Of a DNA stretch of 64,000 bases, positions 9,935-19,798 are shown piece after piece; positions within the stretch are counted from its first letter, which is position 1; the number at the start of each line of letters is the position of its first letter. The stretch is from Bradyrhizobium sp. sBnM-33. Its GTDB lineage: Bacteria > Pseudomonadota > Alphaproteobacteria > Rhizobiales > Xanthobacteraceae. The notes beneath the pieces are model-generated. The model worked only from the letters and a program-made list of their open reading frames with translations. It did no database searches and was not told the DNA's origin. Made by a program: the position numbers and the translations under genes. The stretch covers positions 6,014,001-6,078,000 of the forward strand of contig NZ_CP136624.1 in the NCBI RefSeq assembly GCF_032917945.1, given 5' to 3'.

Positions 9935-10675
9935 ATGACCAAACCCCTCGCCTCGCGCATTGCGCTCGTCACGGGCGCCTCCCGCGGCATCGGCTATGCC
10001 ACGGCGCGCGCGCTCGCCCGCGCCGGCGCGCATATCGTCGCTGTTGCACGTACGCAAGGCGGCCTTGAGGAACTCGACGACGAGATCAGGAAGGAGAGCG
10101 GCAGCGCCACGCTGGTGCCGCTCAGTCTCACCGATTTCGACGGCATCGCGCGGCTCGGCGCGGCGCTGCATGAGCGTCATGGCAAGCTCGACATTCTCGT
10201 CGGCAATGCCGGCGTCGCAGGCCCTTCCTCGCCGCTTGGTCATATCGAGCTGAAGCCCTGGAACGATGTATTCGCCGTAAACGTGACCGCTAACTTCCAG
10301 CTCATCCGCTGCATGGATCCGCTGCTCAAGATTTCGGACGCCGGCCGCGCCGTGTTCGTGACCTCCGGCGCCGCCAGCAAGGCGAACGCCTATCTGGGTC
10401 CCTACGCGGCCTCGAAGGCGGCGCTGGACACGCTGGTGCGCTCCTGGGCCAACGAGACCGCGAGCACGAAACTCCGCGTCAACCTGTTCAGCCCCGGCCC
10501 GATCCGCACCCGCATGCGCGCCAGCGTGTTTCCCGGCGAAGATCCGATGACGCTGGACACGCCCGAGCAGGCGGCGGAATTCATCGTGCCGATGTGCGCG
10601 CCGGAGTGGACCGAGACAGGCAAGCTCTACGACTACAGGACGCGCACGCTGATGAGTTTTCATCCGCCGGCTTGA
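9935..10675 (+). CDS. SDR family NAD(P)-dependent oxidoreductase
   Basis: This 246-residue classical short-chain dehydrogenase has the cofactor motif TGASRGIGYATA near the N-terminus, NAG (VGNAGVAG) in the middle and the catalytic Y-x3-K in YAASKAALDTL. The tail DYRTRTLMSFHPPA resembles sugar or fatty-acyl reductases of this class, but the substrate cannot be named. It starts at ATG 9935 after the palindromic repeat that follows purF, so it may be transcribed separately. Confidence 0.85.
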   Translation: MTKPLASRIALVTGASRGIGYATARALARAGAHIVAVARTQGGLEELDDEIRKESGSATLVPLSLTDFDGIARLGAALHERHGKLDILVGNAGVAGPSSPLGHIELKPWNDVFAVNVTANFQLIRCMDPLLKISDAGRAVFVTSGAASKANAYLGPYAASKAALDTLVRSWANETASTKLRVNLFSPGPIRTRMRASVFPGEDPMTLDTPEQAAEFIVPMCAPEWTETGKLYDYRTRTLMSFHPPA

Positions 10676-11025
10676 GCATCTTACGAACTCTCGCATTGTA
10701 AGCGGAGCGACTTGTCCGCCAAGCTTTAGTGAAGGCGGAAGGCAATCCATTCAGCCGCTTGTTCAGACATGAATCGCCAACAGCGTGCATTGCGTGAAGC
10801 TCGCTAACGACGGTTGCCCTATGTCTGCGATCGCATGACCCCATCCAGGTGTTCAGGAAAGATGGAACCTTCGTTAAGGAATGGTTTTACGAAATGAGAA
10901 GTTCAAGCTGACGTCGGAGACGCTCAACGTTAGGTGCATTGCGTGCGGTTCCGAGAAGGACTATCGCAAAGCTGCTGGCAGGTTCCGAAAAGAGAGCCGG
11001 CGAACAACCTTTCTGGAGGAATACC
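10676..11025. other. Intergenic region without a gene
   Basis: About 350 bp separates the SDR gene from the binding-protein gene. A short palindrome-like remnant (GCGGAGCGACTTGTCCGCC) is seen near 10700. A strong ribosome site TGGAGGA lies at 11014-11020 just before ATG 11026. No convincing open frame was found. The region probably holds the promoter and a long 5' leader of the binding-protein gene. Confidence 0.5.
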
Positions 11026-12252
11026 ATGACGACTAGCATTGCGCGGCGCTTCGCCGCTTCCGTGGCGCTTGCCGCACTCGCCCTCGCGACGCCAGCACTG
11101 GCCCAGGACAAGACCGTCAAGATCGGCGTGTTGAACGACATGTCGAGCCTCTATGCCGACATCGGCGGTCCCAATTCGGTGGCGGCGGTCAAGATGGCGG
11201 TCGAGGATTCCGGCCTTACCAAGAAGGGCTGGAAGATCGAGGTGGTGAGCGGCGATCACCAGAACAAGCCCGATATCGGCGTGAATATCGCACGGCAATG
11301 GATCGACGCCGACAAGGTGGACGCGATCGCGGATACGCCGAACTCAGGCGTTGCGCTCGCCGTGAGCAATCTGGTGAAGGAAAAGAACTCGGTGCTGCTC
11401 AACTCGGGCGCCGCCACCGCCGACCTCACCGGCAAGGCCTGCAATCCCAACACCATCTCCTTCACCTACGATACTTACATGCTCGCCAACGGCACGGGCA
11501 AGGCGCTGACCAAGGCCGGCGGTGACACCTGGTTCTTCCTAACTGCCGACTACGCCTTCGGCCATGCGCTGGAGCGTGACACCGGCAATGTCGTCACCCA
11601 GACCGGCGGCAAGGTTTTGGGCGCGGTCAGGCATCCGCTCAACACCTCGGACTTCTCCTCCTTCCTGCTGCAAGCGCAGTCCTCGAAGGCCAAGGTCATC
11701 GGCCTAGCCAATGCCGGTGGCGACACTACCAACTCGATCAAGCAAGCCTCCGAATTCGGCATCGTCGCAGGTGGCCAGAGGCTCGCCGCGCTGCTGCTCT
11801 TCATCAACGACGTGCATGCGCTCGGCCTGAAGACGGCGCAGGGCCTGACCTTCACGGAATCCTTCTACTGGGATCTCAACGACAATACCCGCGAATGGTC
11901 GAAGCGCTTCCAGAAGCTCTCGCCGAAGGGCTCGATGCCCTCGATGACCGTCGCCGGCCTCTATGCAGAGATCTTGCATTACCTGAAGGCGATGGAAGCG
12001 CTCGGCAGCAATCCGCGTGACGGCGCCAAGGTCGTCGCCAAGATGAAGGAATTGCCGACCGACGATCCGCTGTTCGGCAAGGGCCCGCTGCGCGCCGACG
12101 GCCGCCGTCTCATTCCGGCCTATCTGTTCGAGGTGAAGAAGCCGGAAGAGTCGAAGGGCCCGTGGGACTACTACAAGCAGATCGCCACGATCTCGGCGGA
12201 AGATGCCGCCAAGCCGCTCGAAGCCAGCGAGTGTCCGCTGGTGAAGAAGTGA
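11026..12252 (+). CDS. Branched-chain amino acid-type ABC transporter substrate-binding protein (orphan)
   Basis: This 408-residue periplasmic binding protein of the Leu/Ile/Val type (PBP1 fold) has a Sec signal peptide ending in ATPALA-QDK. The mature protein begins KTVKIGVLNDMSSLYADIGG. No permease or ATPase gene is adjacent. It is closely related over its whole length to the binding protein at 28586-29806, which sits inside a complete liv operon, so it may feed that transporter or one elsewhere. ATG 11026 follows TGGAGGA. An in-frame extension upstream to 10939 would disrupt the signal peptide and is rejected. The true ligand is unknown. Confidence 0.92.
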   Translation: MTTSIARRFAASVALAALALATPALAQDKTVKIGVLNDMSSLYADIGGPNSVAAVKMAVEDSGLTKKGWKIEVVSGDHQNKPDIGVNIARQWIDADKVDAIADTPNSGVALAVSNLVKEKNSVLLNSGAATADLTGKACNPNTISFTYDTYMLANGTGKALTKAGGDTWFFLTADYAFGHALERDTGNVVTQTGGKVLGAVRHPLNTSDFSSFLLQAQSSKAKVIGLANAGGDTTNSIKQASEFGIVAGGQRLAALLLFINDVHALGLKTAQGLTFTESFYWDLNDNTREWSKRFQKLSPKGSMPSMTVAGLYAEILHYLKAMEALGSNPRDGAKVVAKMKELPTDDPLFGKGPLRADGRRLIPAYLFEVKKPEESKGPWDYYKQIATISAEDAAKPLEASECPLVKK

Positions 12253-12270
12253 CGGCGTAGCGGATCGCGT

Positions 12271-12359
12271 AAGGTGGGCAAAGGCGCGTTAGCGCCGTGC
12301 CCACCATCTCTCCAGTTTGGTGCTAGAAGTGGTGGGCACGCTACGCTTTGCCCACCCTA
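12271..12359. terminator. Paired inverted repeats between convergent genes
   Basis: Two hairpins share GGTGGGCA/TGCCCACC arms: one at about 12272-12304 with an inner GGCGC/GCGCC stem, the other at about 12330-12356. They lie between the stop of the binding-protein gene and the stop of the leftward MFS gene. This is a REP-like pair and a likely bidirectional terminator. Confidence 0.6.
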
Positions 12360-12363
12360 CAAT

Positions 12364-13617
12364 TCAGCGCTTGGGCGTCATCGCCAACGTTCGCCACGCG
12401 ATCGCAAGCGCAAGCCCCAACAGTGCCGCTGCGACCAGGAACGGCGCGCCCGGCATTTTCACCGGCGCCTGATCGCTGATGAAATAGGCAAAGGTCAGCG
12501 TGAACAGAAACGGACCCGCCATCTGGGCGATGCTGTTGACGCTGTTGGTCGCTCCCTGCAACTGGCCCTGCTGATCCGGCGCAACGAGCTGCGTCGTCAG
12601 GGCCTGGATCGCCGCGCCTGCCACGCCCCACAGCGCCATGACGGGAATGCCAGTCCAGAACAACGGTCCGGTCGGGGCCGCGCCATAGATGAAGAATCCC
12701 AGCCCGCCGCAGGCAAACCCGAGCAGCAGCGCGCGGCGTTCGCCAAGACGCGTGACGATCGGCCCAACGCCCGCACCCTGCACCACCATGGCGCAGACGC
12801 CCACCAACGCGAGCGTGAGCCCCACTGTTGTCGTGTCCCAACCATACCGATAGGTGGCGTAGAGCACGAAGGTGGACGGCAGCACCACATGCGCGACCTG
12901 GCCAAAGAAATTCGCCAGCGACAATCCCGCGAGAATCCGGTTAGAACGCAGCAAGTGCAGCGCGCCGAGTGGACTGGCGCGCTTCCAGTGGAACGGCGCG
13001 CGCCGATCCTGCGGCAGCGACTCCGGGAGGATCAGCCAGCCGTATAGCGCGTTCGCAAAGCTCAGGCCCGCCGCGACCCAGAACGGCAGACGCGGATCCA
13101 TGCCGCCGAGCAGGCCGCCGATGGCGGGGCCGAGAATGAATCCGGCGCCGAAGGCGGCGCCGATCTTGCCGAACACCGCGGCGCGCCGTTCGGGCGGCGT
13201 CACATCGGCGATATAGGCAAAGGCCGTGGAGATGCTGGCCGAGGTGATGCCTGAGATCACTCGCCCGATAAACAGCCAGGTCAGCGACGGCGCCAGCGCC
13301 ATCAACACGTAATCCAGCGCTAGCCCGAAATTCGATAGCAGTATCACCGGCCGACGGCCGAACCGGTCGGAGAGCGCGCCAAGGATCGGCGAGAACAGGA
13401 ACTGCATCAGCGCCCAGGCGGTGCCGAACAAGCCAAATATCTGCGCGGCCGTCGCGGTGTCGTTGTCGACAAAACTCTCCACGATCTTGGGCAGGATCGG
13501 CAGGATCAGGCCGAGCGCGAGCATGTCGAGCAGGATGGTGACGAAGATAAAGGCTGCCGCGCCACTGCGCACCGGCGGCGTATCGTCGGCAGCAGCGGTG
13601 GACGCCTGTTCGGTCAT
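12364..13617 (-). CDS. MFS transporter, TetA-like
   Basis: This 417-residue transporter has twelve expected membrane segments. The loop motif [19 protein letters not shown] between segments 2 and 3 is the drug:proton antiporter signature, and the overall pattern ([20 protein letters not shown] at the start) is that of TetA-class tetracycline/proton antiporters. The substrate is not proven. Its ATG at 13617 overlaps the der stop codon in an ATGA arrangement, so it is probably translated by coupling at the end of the der operon. Confidence 0.88.
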   Translation of the reverse strand: MTEQASTAAADDTPPVRSGAAAFIFVTILLDMLALGLILPILPKIVESFVDNDTATAAQIFGLFGTAWALMQFLFSPILGALSDRFGRRPVILLSNFGLALDYVLMALAPSLTWLFIGRVISGITSASISTAFAYIADVTPPERRAAVFGKIGAAFGAGFILGPAIGGLLGGMDPRLPFWVAAGLSFANALYGWLILPESLPQDRRAPFHWKRASPLGALHLLRSNRILAGLSLANFFGQVAHVVLPSTFVLYATYRYGWDTTTVGLTLALVGVCAMVVQGAGVGPIVTRLGERRALLLGFACGGLGFFIYGAAPTGPLFWTGIPVMALWGVAGAAIQALTTQLVAPDQQGQLQGATNSVNSIAQMAGPFLFTLTFAYFISDQAPVKMPGAPFLVAAALLGLALAIAWRTLAMTPKR

Positions 13618-14996
13618 GAGGGCCGCTTGCGCTTGTGCGCGAACGGATTGGCCTTTTCGCGCAGCGTAATGCGGATCGGCGTACCCGGCAGCTCGAACGC
13701 TTCGCGCAGGCTGTTGGTGAGGTAGCGCAAATAGGATTGCGGCACGGCATCCGCCCGCGAGCAGAACAGCACGAAGCTCGGCGGACGTCCCTTGGTCTGC
13801 GTGATATAGTTCAGCTTCAGCCGGCGGCCCGACACTGCGGGCGGCGGGTTGGTATCGACTGCCTGCTCGAACCAGCGATTGAGCGCGGCCGTGGGCACGC
13901 GCTTGTTCCAGACTGCGTAGGCGTCCTGGATCGCCGTCATCAGGCGATCGATGCCCTCGCCCATCAGGCCGGATACTGCGACGATGGGGACACCTTTCAC
14001 CTGCGGCAGCCAGTGATCGGCATCGCTGCGCAGCGCCGAAATCAGATGCGGCTTGCGCTCCATCAAATCCCATTTGTTGACCGCGAGCACGATCGCCCGC
14101 CCCTCGCGTTCGATCAGATCGGCGATGCGCAAATCCTGTTCCTCGAACCGGTTCTGCGCATCCATCGTCAGCACGACGACTTCGGCAAAGCGCACCGCGC
14201 GCAGTGCGTCAGCCACCGACAGCTTCTCTAGCTTCTCCTCGATCCGCGAGCGCCGCCTTAAGCCCGCTGTATCGAACACGCGAAAATCGCGTCCCTGCCA
14301 GGTGATCTCCACCGAAATGGAATCGCGCGTGGTGCCCGCCTCGGCGCTGGTCAACAACCTCTCCTCGCCGAGCAGATGATTGATTAGCGTAGATTTGCCG
14401 GCGTTGGGGCGGCCGACGATGGCGACGCGGATCGGACGCAGGGCGAGATCCTCGTCGGATATAACATCGTCGTCGTCGAACTCTTCCCGCTCTTCCGCTG
14501 GCTCGGGCATCAGTGCGGCGAGCGCGTCGTAGAGATCGCTCATGCCCTCGCCGTGCTCGGCCGAAATCTGCACGGGATCGCCGAGCCCCAACGCGTAGGA
14601 TTCCATCGCGCCGATTTCGCCGTGCTTGCCCTCGCTCTTGTTGGCGACCAGCACCACCGGCTTATTGGCGCGGCGTGCGAAATCGGCAAAGGCGCGATCG
14701 TTCGGCGTCAGGCCCGCGCGGGCGTCGATCACGAACATCAGCGCATCGGCCAGGCTGATCGCGGTTTCGGTCTGCTCCTGCATTCGTGCCGTGAGCGAGC
14801 CCTTGGCGCCCTCGTCGAGGCCTGCGGTGTCGATCACGGTGAATTCGAGATCGCCGAGACGCGCGCTTCCCTCGCGGCGGTCGCGGGTGACGCCGGGCTC
14901 GTCGTCCACCAGCGCGAGCTTCTGCCCGACCAGCCGGTTGAACAGCGTCGACTTGCCAACGTTGGGTCGGCCGATGATGGCGATCGTAAAGGACAT
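13614..14996 (-). CDS. der: Ribosome biogenesis GTPase Der
   Basis: Der (EngA) is an essential GTPase with two tandem G domains that assists 50S ribosomal subunit assembly. This 460-residue protein has a first P-loop [11 protein letters not shown] near residue 8 and a second [11 protein letters not shown] near residue 195. An acidic linker ([14 protein letters not shown]) and a KH-like C-terminal domain ending HKRKRPS are present. ATG 14996 ([17 protein letters not shown]) is the family start; the longer frame begins outside the domain. It is downstream of the lipoprotein gene and overlaps the MFS gene. Confidence 0.97.
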   Translation of the reverse strand: MSFTIAIIGRPNVGKSTLFNRLVGQKLALVDDEPGVTRDRREGSARLGDLEFTVIDTAGLDEGAKGSLTARMQEQTETAISLADALMFVIDARAGLTPNDRAFADFARRANKPVVLVANKSEGKHGEIGAMESYALGLGDPVQISAEHGEGMSDLYDALAALMPEPAEEREEFDDDDVISDEDLALRPIRVAIVGRPNAGKSTLINHLLGEERLLTSAEAGTTRDSISVEITWQGRDFRVFDTAGLRRRSRIEEKLEKLSVADALRAVRFAEVVVLTMDAQNRFEEQDLRIADLIEREGRAIVLAVNKWDLMERKPHLISALRSDADHWLPQVKGVPIVAVSGLMGEGIDRLMTAIQDAYAVWNKRVPTAALNRWFEQAVDTNPPPAVSGRRLKLNYITQTKGRPPSFVLFCSRADAVPQSYLRYLTNSLREAFELPGTPIRITLREKANPFAHKRKRPS

Positions 14997-15050
14997 AATT
15001 GATCCAAACGCCCTTTTTGAAGGACGTGTCAATCGAACGAAAACAACAAA

Positions 15051-15590
15051 TTAGCGCGAGAAGCTGCCGCTCGGCATTGGAGCCGGGAAAGCCGATTGTT
15101 GCGAGGATTGCGCGGGCGCGGCCGATTGATCGGGCGGAGCCGTGGTGCGCTTGCGCGCGATCCTGGCCGGCTTGGGCGCCGGCGGCGCAGCGGCGGTGCT
15201 GCCCTCTTCCTCGGGAGCGGCGTCAGGGTCCGCAGCGGCGGGTGCGGCAGCCTGCTTGCCCTTGGATTTCGCGCCACGCTTCGATTTCGGTTCTTCCGGC
15301 GGAGGAGCCGCCGCAGCGGCAGCCTGCGCGTTCGGGTCATTAACCTGTTGGTTGGCGCCCCTGTAGAGATCCTTCGGCACGCCCTGCTCAAGGCCCGGCA
15401 CACCTTCGGGGAACACCGGCTTGCGCTCACCGGGCAATTTCTTCTTGGTGTCGAGGAAGTCGAGCATGTCGGTGGGATCGAAGTTACCCAAGCCGCCACC
15501 GCCGCAGCCTGCCAGTGCGCCGGAAAGCGCGACGAGAATGGCGGCTGCGATCAAACGTTGCGGGCGGCGCATGGTCGGTTTCCCACTCAA
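15051..15590 (-). CDS. Disordered lipoprotein in the BamB position
   Basis: This 179-residue protein has a lipoprotein signal peptide with lipobox LAGC (ALSGALAGCGGGG). A short segment KKKLPGERKPVFPEGVPGLE follows, then a long Ala/Pro/Lys-rich low-complexity tail. In many alphaproteobacteria the gene between the YfgM-like protein and Der encodes BamB, a beta-propeller lipoprotein whose N-terminus also has an LPGER-like motif soon after the lipidated Cys. Here only that N-terminal part is recognisable and no propeller blades exist. ATG 15572 (MRRPQRL) is an alternative start. The function is unknown; outer-membrane or inner-membrane anchoring is likely. Confidence 0.8.
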   Translation of the reverse strand: MSGKPTMRRPQRLIAAAILVALSGALAGCGGGGLGNFDPTDMLDFLDTKKKLPGERKPVFPEGVPGLEQGVPKDLYRGANQQVNDPNAQAAAAAAPPPEEPKSKRGAKSKGKQAAAPAAADPDAAPEEEGSTAAAPPAPKPARIARKRTTAPPDQSAAPAQSSQQSAFPAPMPSGSFSR

Positions 15591-15601
15591 CTCGTTCTCC
15601 G

Positions 15602-16255
15602 TCAGCTCTTGGCGACTGGCGGAAGCAGAGCTTGCAAGGCCTCGGCACGCGAGCGCAGGCTCGGCGGCGTTTCGCCGTCATTGGCGATCATATCCAGCCA
15701 TTGCCGCGTCGCTGCGGCATCATTGGCACGCCAGGCCGACAGCGCCAGCAATTCGCGCGCGGTATGGCGAAAGGTCGAGCCCGGCGCAGCAGCGGCTTCG
15801 AGGCGTTCTTTCATGTTGGGATAGCTGGTGCTTTCCAACAACAACTGGGCCGCGCGAATCCGCGCTAGATCCTGCTCGGCAACGCCGACGCTGCGGTCAG
15901 CCGCGATCTCGTCGAACATCTTTGTCGCCGCCTGCGGATCGCGGTTGGCAACCTCTGCCGCCAGGCGCAACCGCGCCAGCACGCGATAGCCGAACGGCGC
16001 CTTCGCAACGAGATCGGCGAACGCGGCTTCAGCCTCGGCGTGCTTGTTGGCTTCCGAAAGCTCGACCGCCTTGTCGAACGCCGCCCCCGCCTCGGCCGCC
16101 TTCTTGGCCTCCAGATACTGGTAGCCGCGCCAGCCGCCCACGGCGGCGATGATTAAAATCAGGCCGGCGATGATCAGAAGCGAATACCGGTCCCACAGCC
16201 TTTTGAGCTGCTCGCGACGAACCTCCTCGTCTACTTCATCAAATAATTCAGACAC
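15602..16255 (-). CDS. YfgM-like tetratricopeptide repeat membrane protein
   Basis: This 217-residue protein has an N-terminal cytoplasmic segment, one membrane helix (LLIIAGLILIIAAVGGW, about residues 26-42) and a periplasmic TPR-like helical domain (TPR_21). It matches YfgM, an ancillary SecYEG/PpiD-associated factor in enterobacteria. It is the first gene of the leftward YfgM-lipoprotein-der-MFS block, with an 11 bp gap to the lipoprotein gene. Role by homology only. Confidence 0.85.
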   Translation of the reverse strand: MSELFDEVDEEVRREQLKRLWDRYSLLIIAGLILIIAAVGGWRGYQYLEAKKAAEAGAAFDKAVELSEANKHAEAEAAFADLVAKAPFGYRVLARLRLAAEVANRDPQAATKMFDEIAADRSVGVAEQDLARIRAAQLLLESTSYPNMKERLEAAAAPGSTFRHTARELLALSAWRANDAAATRQWLDMIANDGETPPSLRSRAEALQALLPPVAKS

Positions 16256-16501
16256 TTAAAGGTATCCCATCCCCGAGGAACCGCAACTTGGGCAGCAGTA
16301 TCGCGCGCCCGATCCCCGCATCGCCGGGGCGTAGCCTATCGATATGGCGGTGGCAAGGCAAAGCGAGGCGGATCAAAGCGTTAACAACGACTCCCAACCG
16401 CCTCCGAAATCGGCTGCCAATGTTGACATCGCGGTTCAAAGTTTGGCGTAATCCCGGCCGCTTTCAATTGTCGATCCGTACCCGAATTTTTCAGGTGTTT
16501 C

Positions 16502-17359
16502 ATGCCTCGCCACGCGCTGGTTTCGATGGTGCTTGCCATCGGCCTGGTATCCCTGGCCGCAGCGTCACTAGCCGAAGACTTCAAGCCGAAGGCGCCGGAG
16601 ACGGCATTCTCGGGCAAGCTGCGCCCCGACATTTTGGGCATCTCGACCGAATCGAACGCCGAATTCGCGCGCGCCACCTTTGATTCCCTGTTCAAAGGCC
16701 GTACCGACACCAAGACCGATATCCAGCAGCAGAAGTTCGGCGGTGCCAGCTATGTCTCGGCGTTGAGTTTCAGCCTCCCTGCCGGTTCGAAACAGAACGG
16801 CGAGATGCTCTCAACCAGCTTCTCCTCGCCCGCGAGCGCCAACCGCGCCTATTTCGTCGCCCGCAACCTGACCTTCGCACCGGATCAGCAGCCGTCGAAA
16901 GCGGACATGATCAAGGAGATCATGGGCAAATACGGCGTGCCGACCATCGTCGGTGACCAGCATCTGTACTACATCTACCGCAAGGGCTCGATCATGTCGG
17001 TCGGCGGCAAGTACAAGGAAGCGACCGCGCTCGAGGCGATCGGCAAGCCGCTCGACCCAAGGGCCGCCGTCAAGCTCAACGGCGACACCGTGCGCGGCAG
17101 TTGCGTGGCGGTCGTCAAGCGCGCGCAGGCCAAAGCCAAGGAACCGGGCGCCATGCTGACCGAGGCCAAGGGCGCGAATTGCGATGGCGTGTTGAGCGTG
17201 CAGCTCGTTCCGGGCACGCTGGCCGACCGTGTCGGTATCGCGCAATTCACTCTGCTGGACGTCAAGCAACTCGTCAGCGCCGCCGCGATCGACAGTGCCG
17301 CGCTCGCCGCCGGTAATAGCGAGAGCGCGATGCCCAAAGGCAGCGCGCCGAAGCTCTAA
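16502..17359 (+). CDS. Secreted protein of unknown function
   Basis: This 285-residue protein has a clear signal peptide (MPRHALVSMVLAIGLVSLAAA, cleaved around ASLAED). The mature part has no motif I recognise. It contains a central region with GKYGVPTIVGDQHLYYIYRK and a C-terminal tail NSESAMPKGSAPKL. Two cysteines around residues 201 and 222 could form a periplasmic disulfide. It lies alone between the leftward YfgM and acyl-CoA ligase genes. Similar proteins appear to be common in Bradyrhizobium, but no function can be assigned. Confidence 0.75.
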   Translation: MPRHALVSMVLAIGLVSLAAASLAEDFKPKAPETAFSGKLRPDILGISTESNAEFARATFDSLFKGRTDTKTDIQQQKFGGASYVSALSFSLPAGSKQNGEMLSTSFSSPASANRAYFVARNLTFAPDQQPSKADMIKEIMGKYGVPTIVGDQHLYYIYRKGSIMSVGGKYKEATALEAIGKPLDPRAAVKLNGDTVRGSCVAVVKRAQAKAKEPGAMLTEAKGANCDGVLSVQLVPGTLADRVGIAQFTLLDVKQLVSAAAIDSAALAAGNSESAMPKGSAPKL

Positions 17360-17367
17360 GCCGCCGC

Positions 17368-18963
17368 TCAGGCCGCCGTGAAAGCCTCGCGGAGCTGCCG
17401 CTTCATCACCTTGCCGTTGGCATTGCGAGGCAATGGGTCGGTCCGCAGATCCATGGTTTCCGGCACCTTGTAGTCCGACAGCCGTTCGGCGCACCAGGCG
17501 CGCAGCGCTTCGCCGCTAACGGCATTCCGCGTCACGATGACGGCATGCACGCGCTCGCCTAGCACCGGGCACGGTTTTGCGATGATCGCGCTCTCGACCA
17601 CATCGGGATGGCCTGAAAGCACCGACTCGACCTCGGCGGAATAGATCTTGAGCCCGCCGCGGTTGATCATGTCCTTCTGCCGATCGAACACGCGGACAAA
17701 ATTCTCTTCGTCGATCGAGCCGAGATCGCCGGAATGCCAGAAGCCGGCGGTAAAACTCTCCGCCGTCGCCTTCGGATTGTTCCAGTAGCCCTTGATGACG
17801 GAGCCGCCGTGAATCCAGATTTCGCCGATCTCGCAGCGCGGCAATTCGCGGCCCTCGGCATCCATCACGACGATCTGCGCGCCGGGACAAGGCAAGCCGA
17901 CACTGTCGATATGGCTTGCGGTCAATTCGCCCGGCATCATGGTCGAAGGCGACGTGGTTTCTGTCGCGCCGTAGCAATTCATCAGCTTCAGGTCGGGGAT
18001 CTTGGCATCGAGCTTCTCAATCGTGGCGATCGGCATCGGCGCGCCGCCAAAGCCGCCGATCCGCCAGCTCGACAGATCGTAGCTGTCGAAATCCGGCTGC
18101 AACAGGCAGAGATTGTACATCGCCGGCACCATCACGGTGTAGGTGACGCGCTCGCGCGCGGCGAGCTTCAAATATTCCGCGGCCTTGAACTCCGCCATGA
18201 TGATCAGCGCGCCGGCGCAACGGACCATGGTCATGACGTTGGCGACTACGCCAGTGACATGCCCGAGCGGCACTGCGGCGATCGATCGATCCGCCGCAGT
18301 GAGCTTCAGGCACGAGACGAACACCATGGCCGAATGAATGATGGTGCAATGGGCAAGCATCGCGCCCTTTGGCCGCCCCGTGGTACCCGACGTATAGAGG
18401 ATCATGGCAGTGTCCTCTTCGCCGACCTCGATTGGTGCGACCAGCGGCGCGTTGTCAGCGAGTTCGGAAAAACGCGAGAGCGCCGGATCGTCGTCGACTT
18501 CGATCCGATGCATGACTTCAGGGATATCGCCCGCATCGGGCACGCGGTCGGCCAGCGAGGCCTCGTGGATCAGGAGCTTTGCCCCGCAATCGGTGAGCAC
18601 ATAGGCTATCTCGGGCTTTTGCTGGCGGATCGAAAGCAGCACTGTCACCAGCCCGGCATGGGCCGCACCCAGCATCGTCAGCACGAATTCGATTCTGTTG
18701 CCGAGCAGTAGCGCGACGCGGTCGCCGCGCTGCAGGCCGAGTTTTTGAAACCCTGCTGCGATTTGCGCGGACTGCTGCGCCACTTCGCGCCATGTCATTC
18801 GCGTATCGCCGCAGACCAGCGCCTCGCCGTCCGGGTTGGCCGCAACCGCTTCGGCCACCATCGCCGGAATGCTCTTGGGCCGTTCACAAAAGACTGGGAC
18901 GATTCGATCGCCAAAGCGCGATTCGAACCGCATCGCCGGAATGGAGTGCTGCGACCAGTCCAT
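17368..18963 (-). CDS. Acyl-CoA synthetase (AMP-forming, class I adenylating enzyme)
   Basis: This 531-residue enzyme activates a carboxylic acid with ATP and transfers it to CoA. The P-loop-like motif A3 ILYTSGTTGRPKGAML is intact. The A5 region reads NCYGATETTSPSTM, the A7 region WHSGDLGSIDEENFV, and the A10 lysine lies in LPRNANGKVMKRQL near the C-terminus. The substrate could be a short, medium or aromatic acid; sequence alone does not decide. It lies just upstream of panB on the other side of a 12 bp gap but is read in the same direction after it, so co-transcription with panB is possible. Confidence 0.88.
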   Translation of the reverse strand: MDWSQHSIPAMRFESRFGDRIVPVFCERPKSIPAMVAEAVAANPDGEALVCGDTRMTWREVAQQSAQIAAGFQKLGLQRGDRVALLLGNRIEFVLTMLGAAHAGLVTVLLSIRQQKPEIAYVLTDCGAKLLIHEASLADRVPDAGDIPEVMHRIEVDDDPALSRFSELADNAPLVAPIEVGEEDTAMILYTSGTTGRPKGAMLAHCTIIHSAMVFVSCLKLTAADRSIAAVPLGHVTGVVANVMTMVRCAGALIIMAEFKAAEYLKLAARERVTYTVMVPAMYNLCLLQPDFDSYDLSSWRIGGFGGAPMPIATIEKLDAKIPDLKLMNCYGATETTSPSTMMPGELTASHIDSVGLPCPGAQIVVMDAEGRELPRCEIGEIWIHGGSVIKGYWNNPKATAESFTAGFWHSGDLGSIDEENFVRVFDRQKDMINRGGLKIYSAEVESVLSGHPDVVESAIIAKPCPVLGERVHAVIVTRNAVSGEALRAWCAERLSDYKVPETMDLRTDPLPRNANGKVMKRQLREAFTAA

Positions 18964-18975
18964 GGCGTGGCCCGC

Positions 18976-19797
18976 TCAGCTCTTCTTCATCTCGTAAACG
19001 TGCTCGGGTCCCGGGAAGGCGCGCGAGCGCACGTCGCTGGCGTAGCCCTGGATCGCCGCTTCGATGGCGGGGCCGAGATTGCCATAGCGGCGCACGAATT
19101 TCGGCGTCCGCGGCGACAGGCCCAGCATGTCCTCGAGCACCAGCACCTGGCCGTCGCAGGCCGCACTGGCGCCGATGCCAATGGTCGGAATGGCAACGGT
19201 TTCCGTGATCTTGCGCGCGAGCGGCTCGGCGACCGCTTCGACCACGACCGAAAACGCACCGGCATCCGAGATCGCCTGGGCGTCTTTCAGGATCGGTTCC
19301 CAACTGCCCTCGTCGCGGCCCTGCGCGCGAAACGAACCGAGCGTGTTGATCGACTGCGGCGTCAGTCCGATGTGGCCCATGACCGGCACGCCGCGCTCGG
19401 ACAGGAACGCGACGGTTTCCGCCATGCGCACGCCGCCTTCGAGCTTCACCGCGCCACAGTGGGTTTCCTTCAATATCCGCGCCGCGGAATGAAACGCCTG
19501 CTCCTTCGAGGCCTCATAGGAGCCGAACGGCATGTCTACCACCACGAGGGCATGCTTCGAGCCGCGCATCACCGCATGGCCCTGCAGGATCATCATATCG
19601 AGCGTCACCGGCACCGTGGTCTCGAAACCGTGCATGACGTTGCCGAGGGAATCGCCGACCAGGATGACGTCGCAGTATCGATCGACCAGCGCCGCGGTAT
19701 GCGCATGGTAGGACGTCAGCATCACGATCGGCTCGCCGTTCTTGCGCGCACGGATGTCCGGCGCCGTTTTGCGCTTGATGGCAGATTGCACAGACAT
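18976..19797 (-). CDS. panB: 3-methyl-2-oxobutanoate hydroxymethyltransferase
   Basis: PanB makes ketopantoate from alpha-ketoisovalerate and 5,10-methylene-THF, the first step of pantothenate synthesis. The protein has 273 residues with the typical [31 protein letters not shown] and [20 protein letters not shown] motifs, including the Asp and Glu that bind Mg and ketoacid. ATG 19797 is preferred; a TTG further upstream would overlap the nnrU stop. The nnrU stop codon lies one base upstream, so the genes are tightly linked. No panC gene is visible. Confidence 0.96.
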   Translation of the reverse strand: MSVQSAIKRKTAPDIRARKNGEPIVMLTSYHAHTAALVDRYCDVILVGDSLGNVMHGFETTVPVTLDMMILQGHAVMRGSKHALVVVDMPFGSYEASKEQAFHSAARILKETHCGAVKLEGGVRMAETVAFLSERGVPVMGHIGLTPQSINTLGSFRAQGRDEGSWEPILKDAQAISDAGAFSVVVEAVAEPLARKITETVAIPTIGIGASAACDGQVLVLEDMLGLSPRTPKFVRRYGNLGPAIEAAIQGYASDVRSRAFPGPEHVYEMKKS

Positions 19798-19798
19798 A

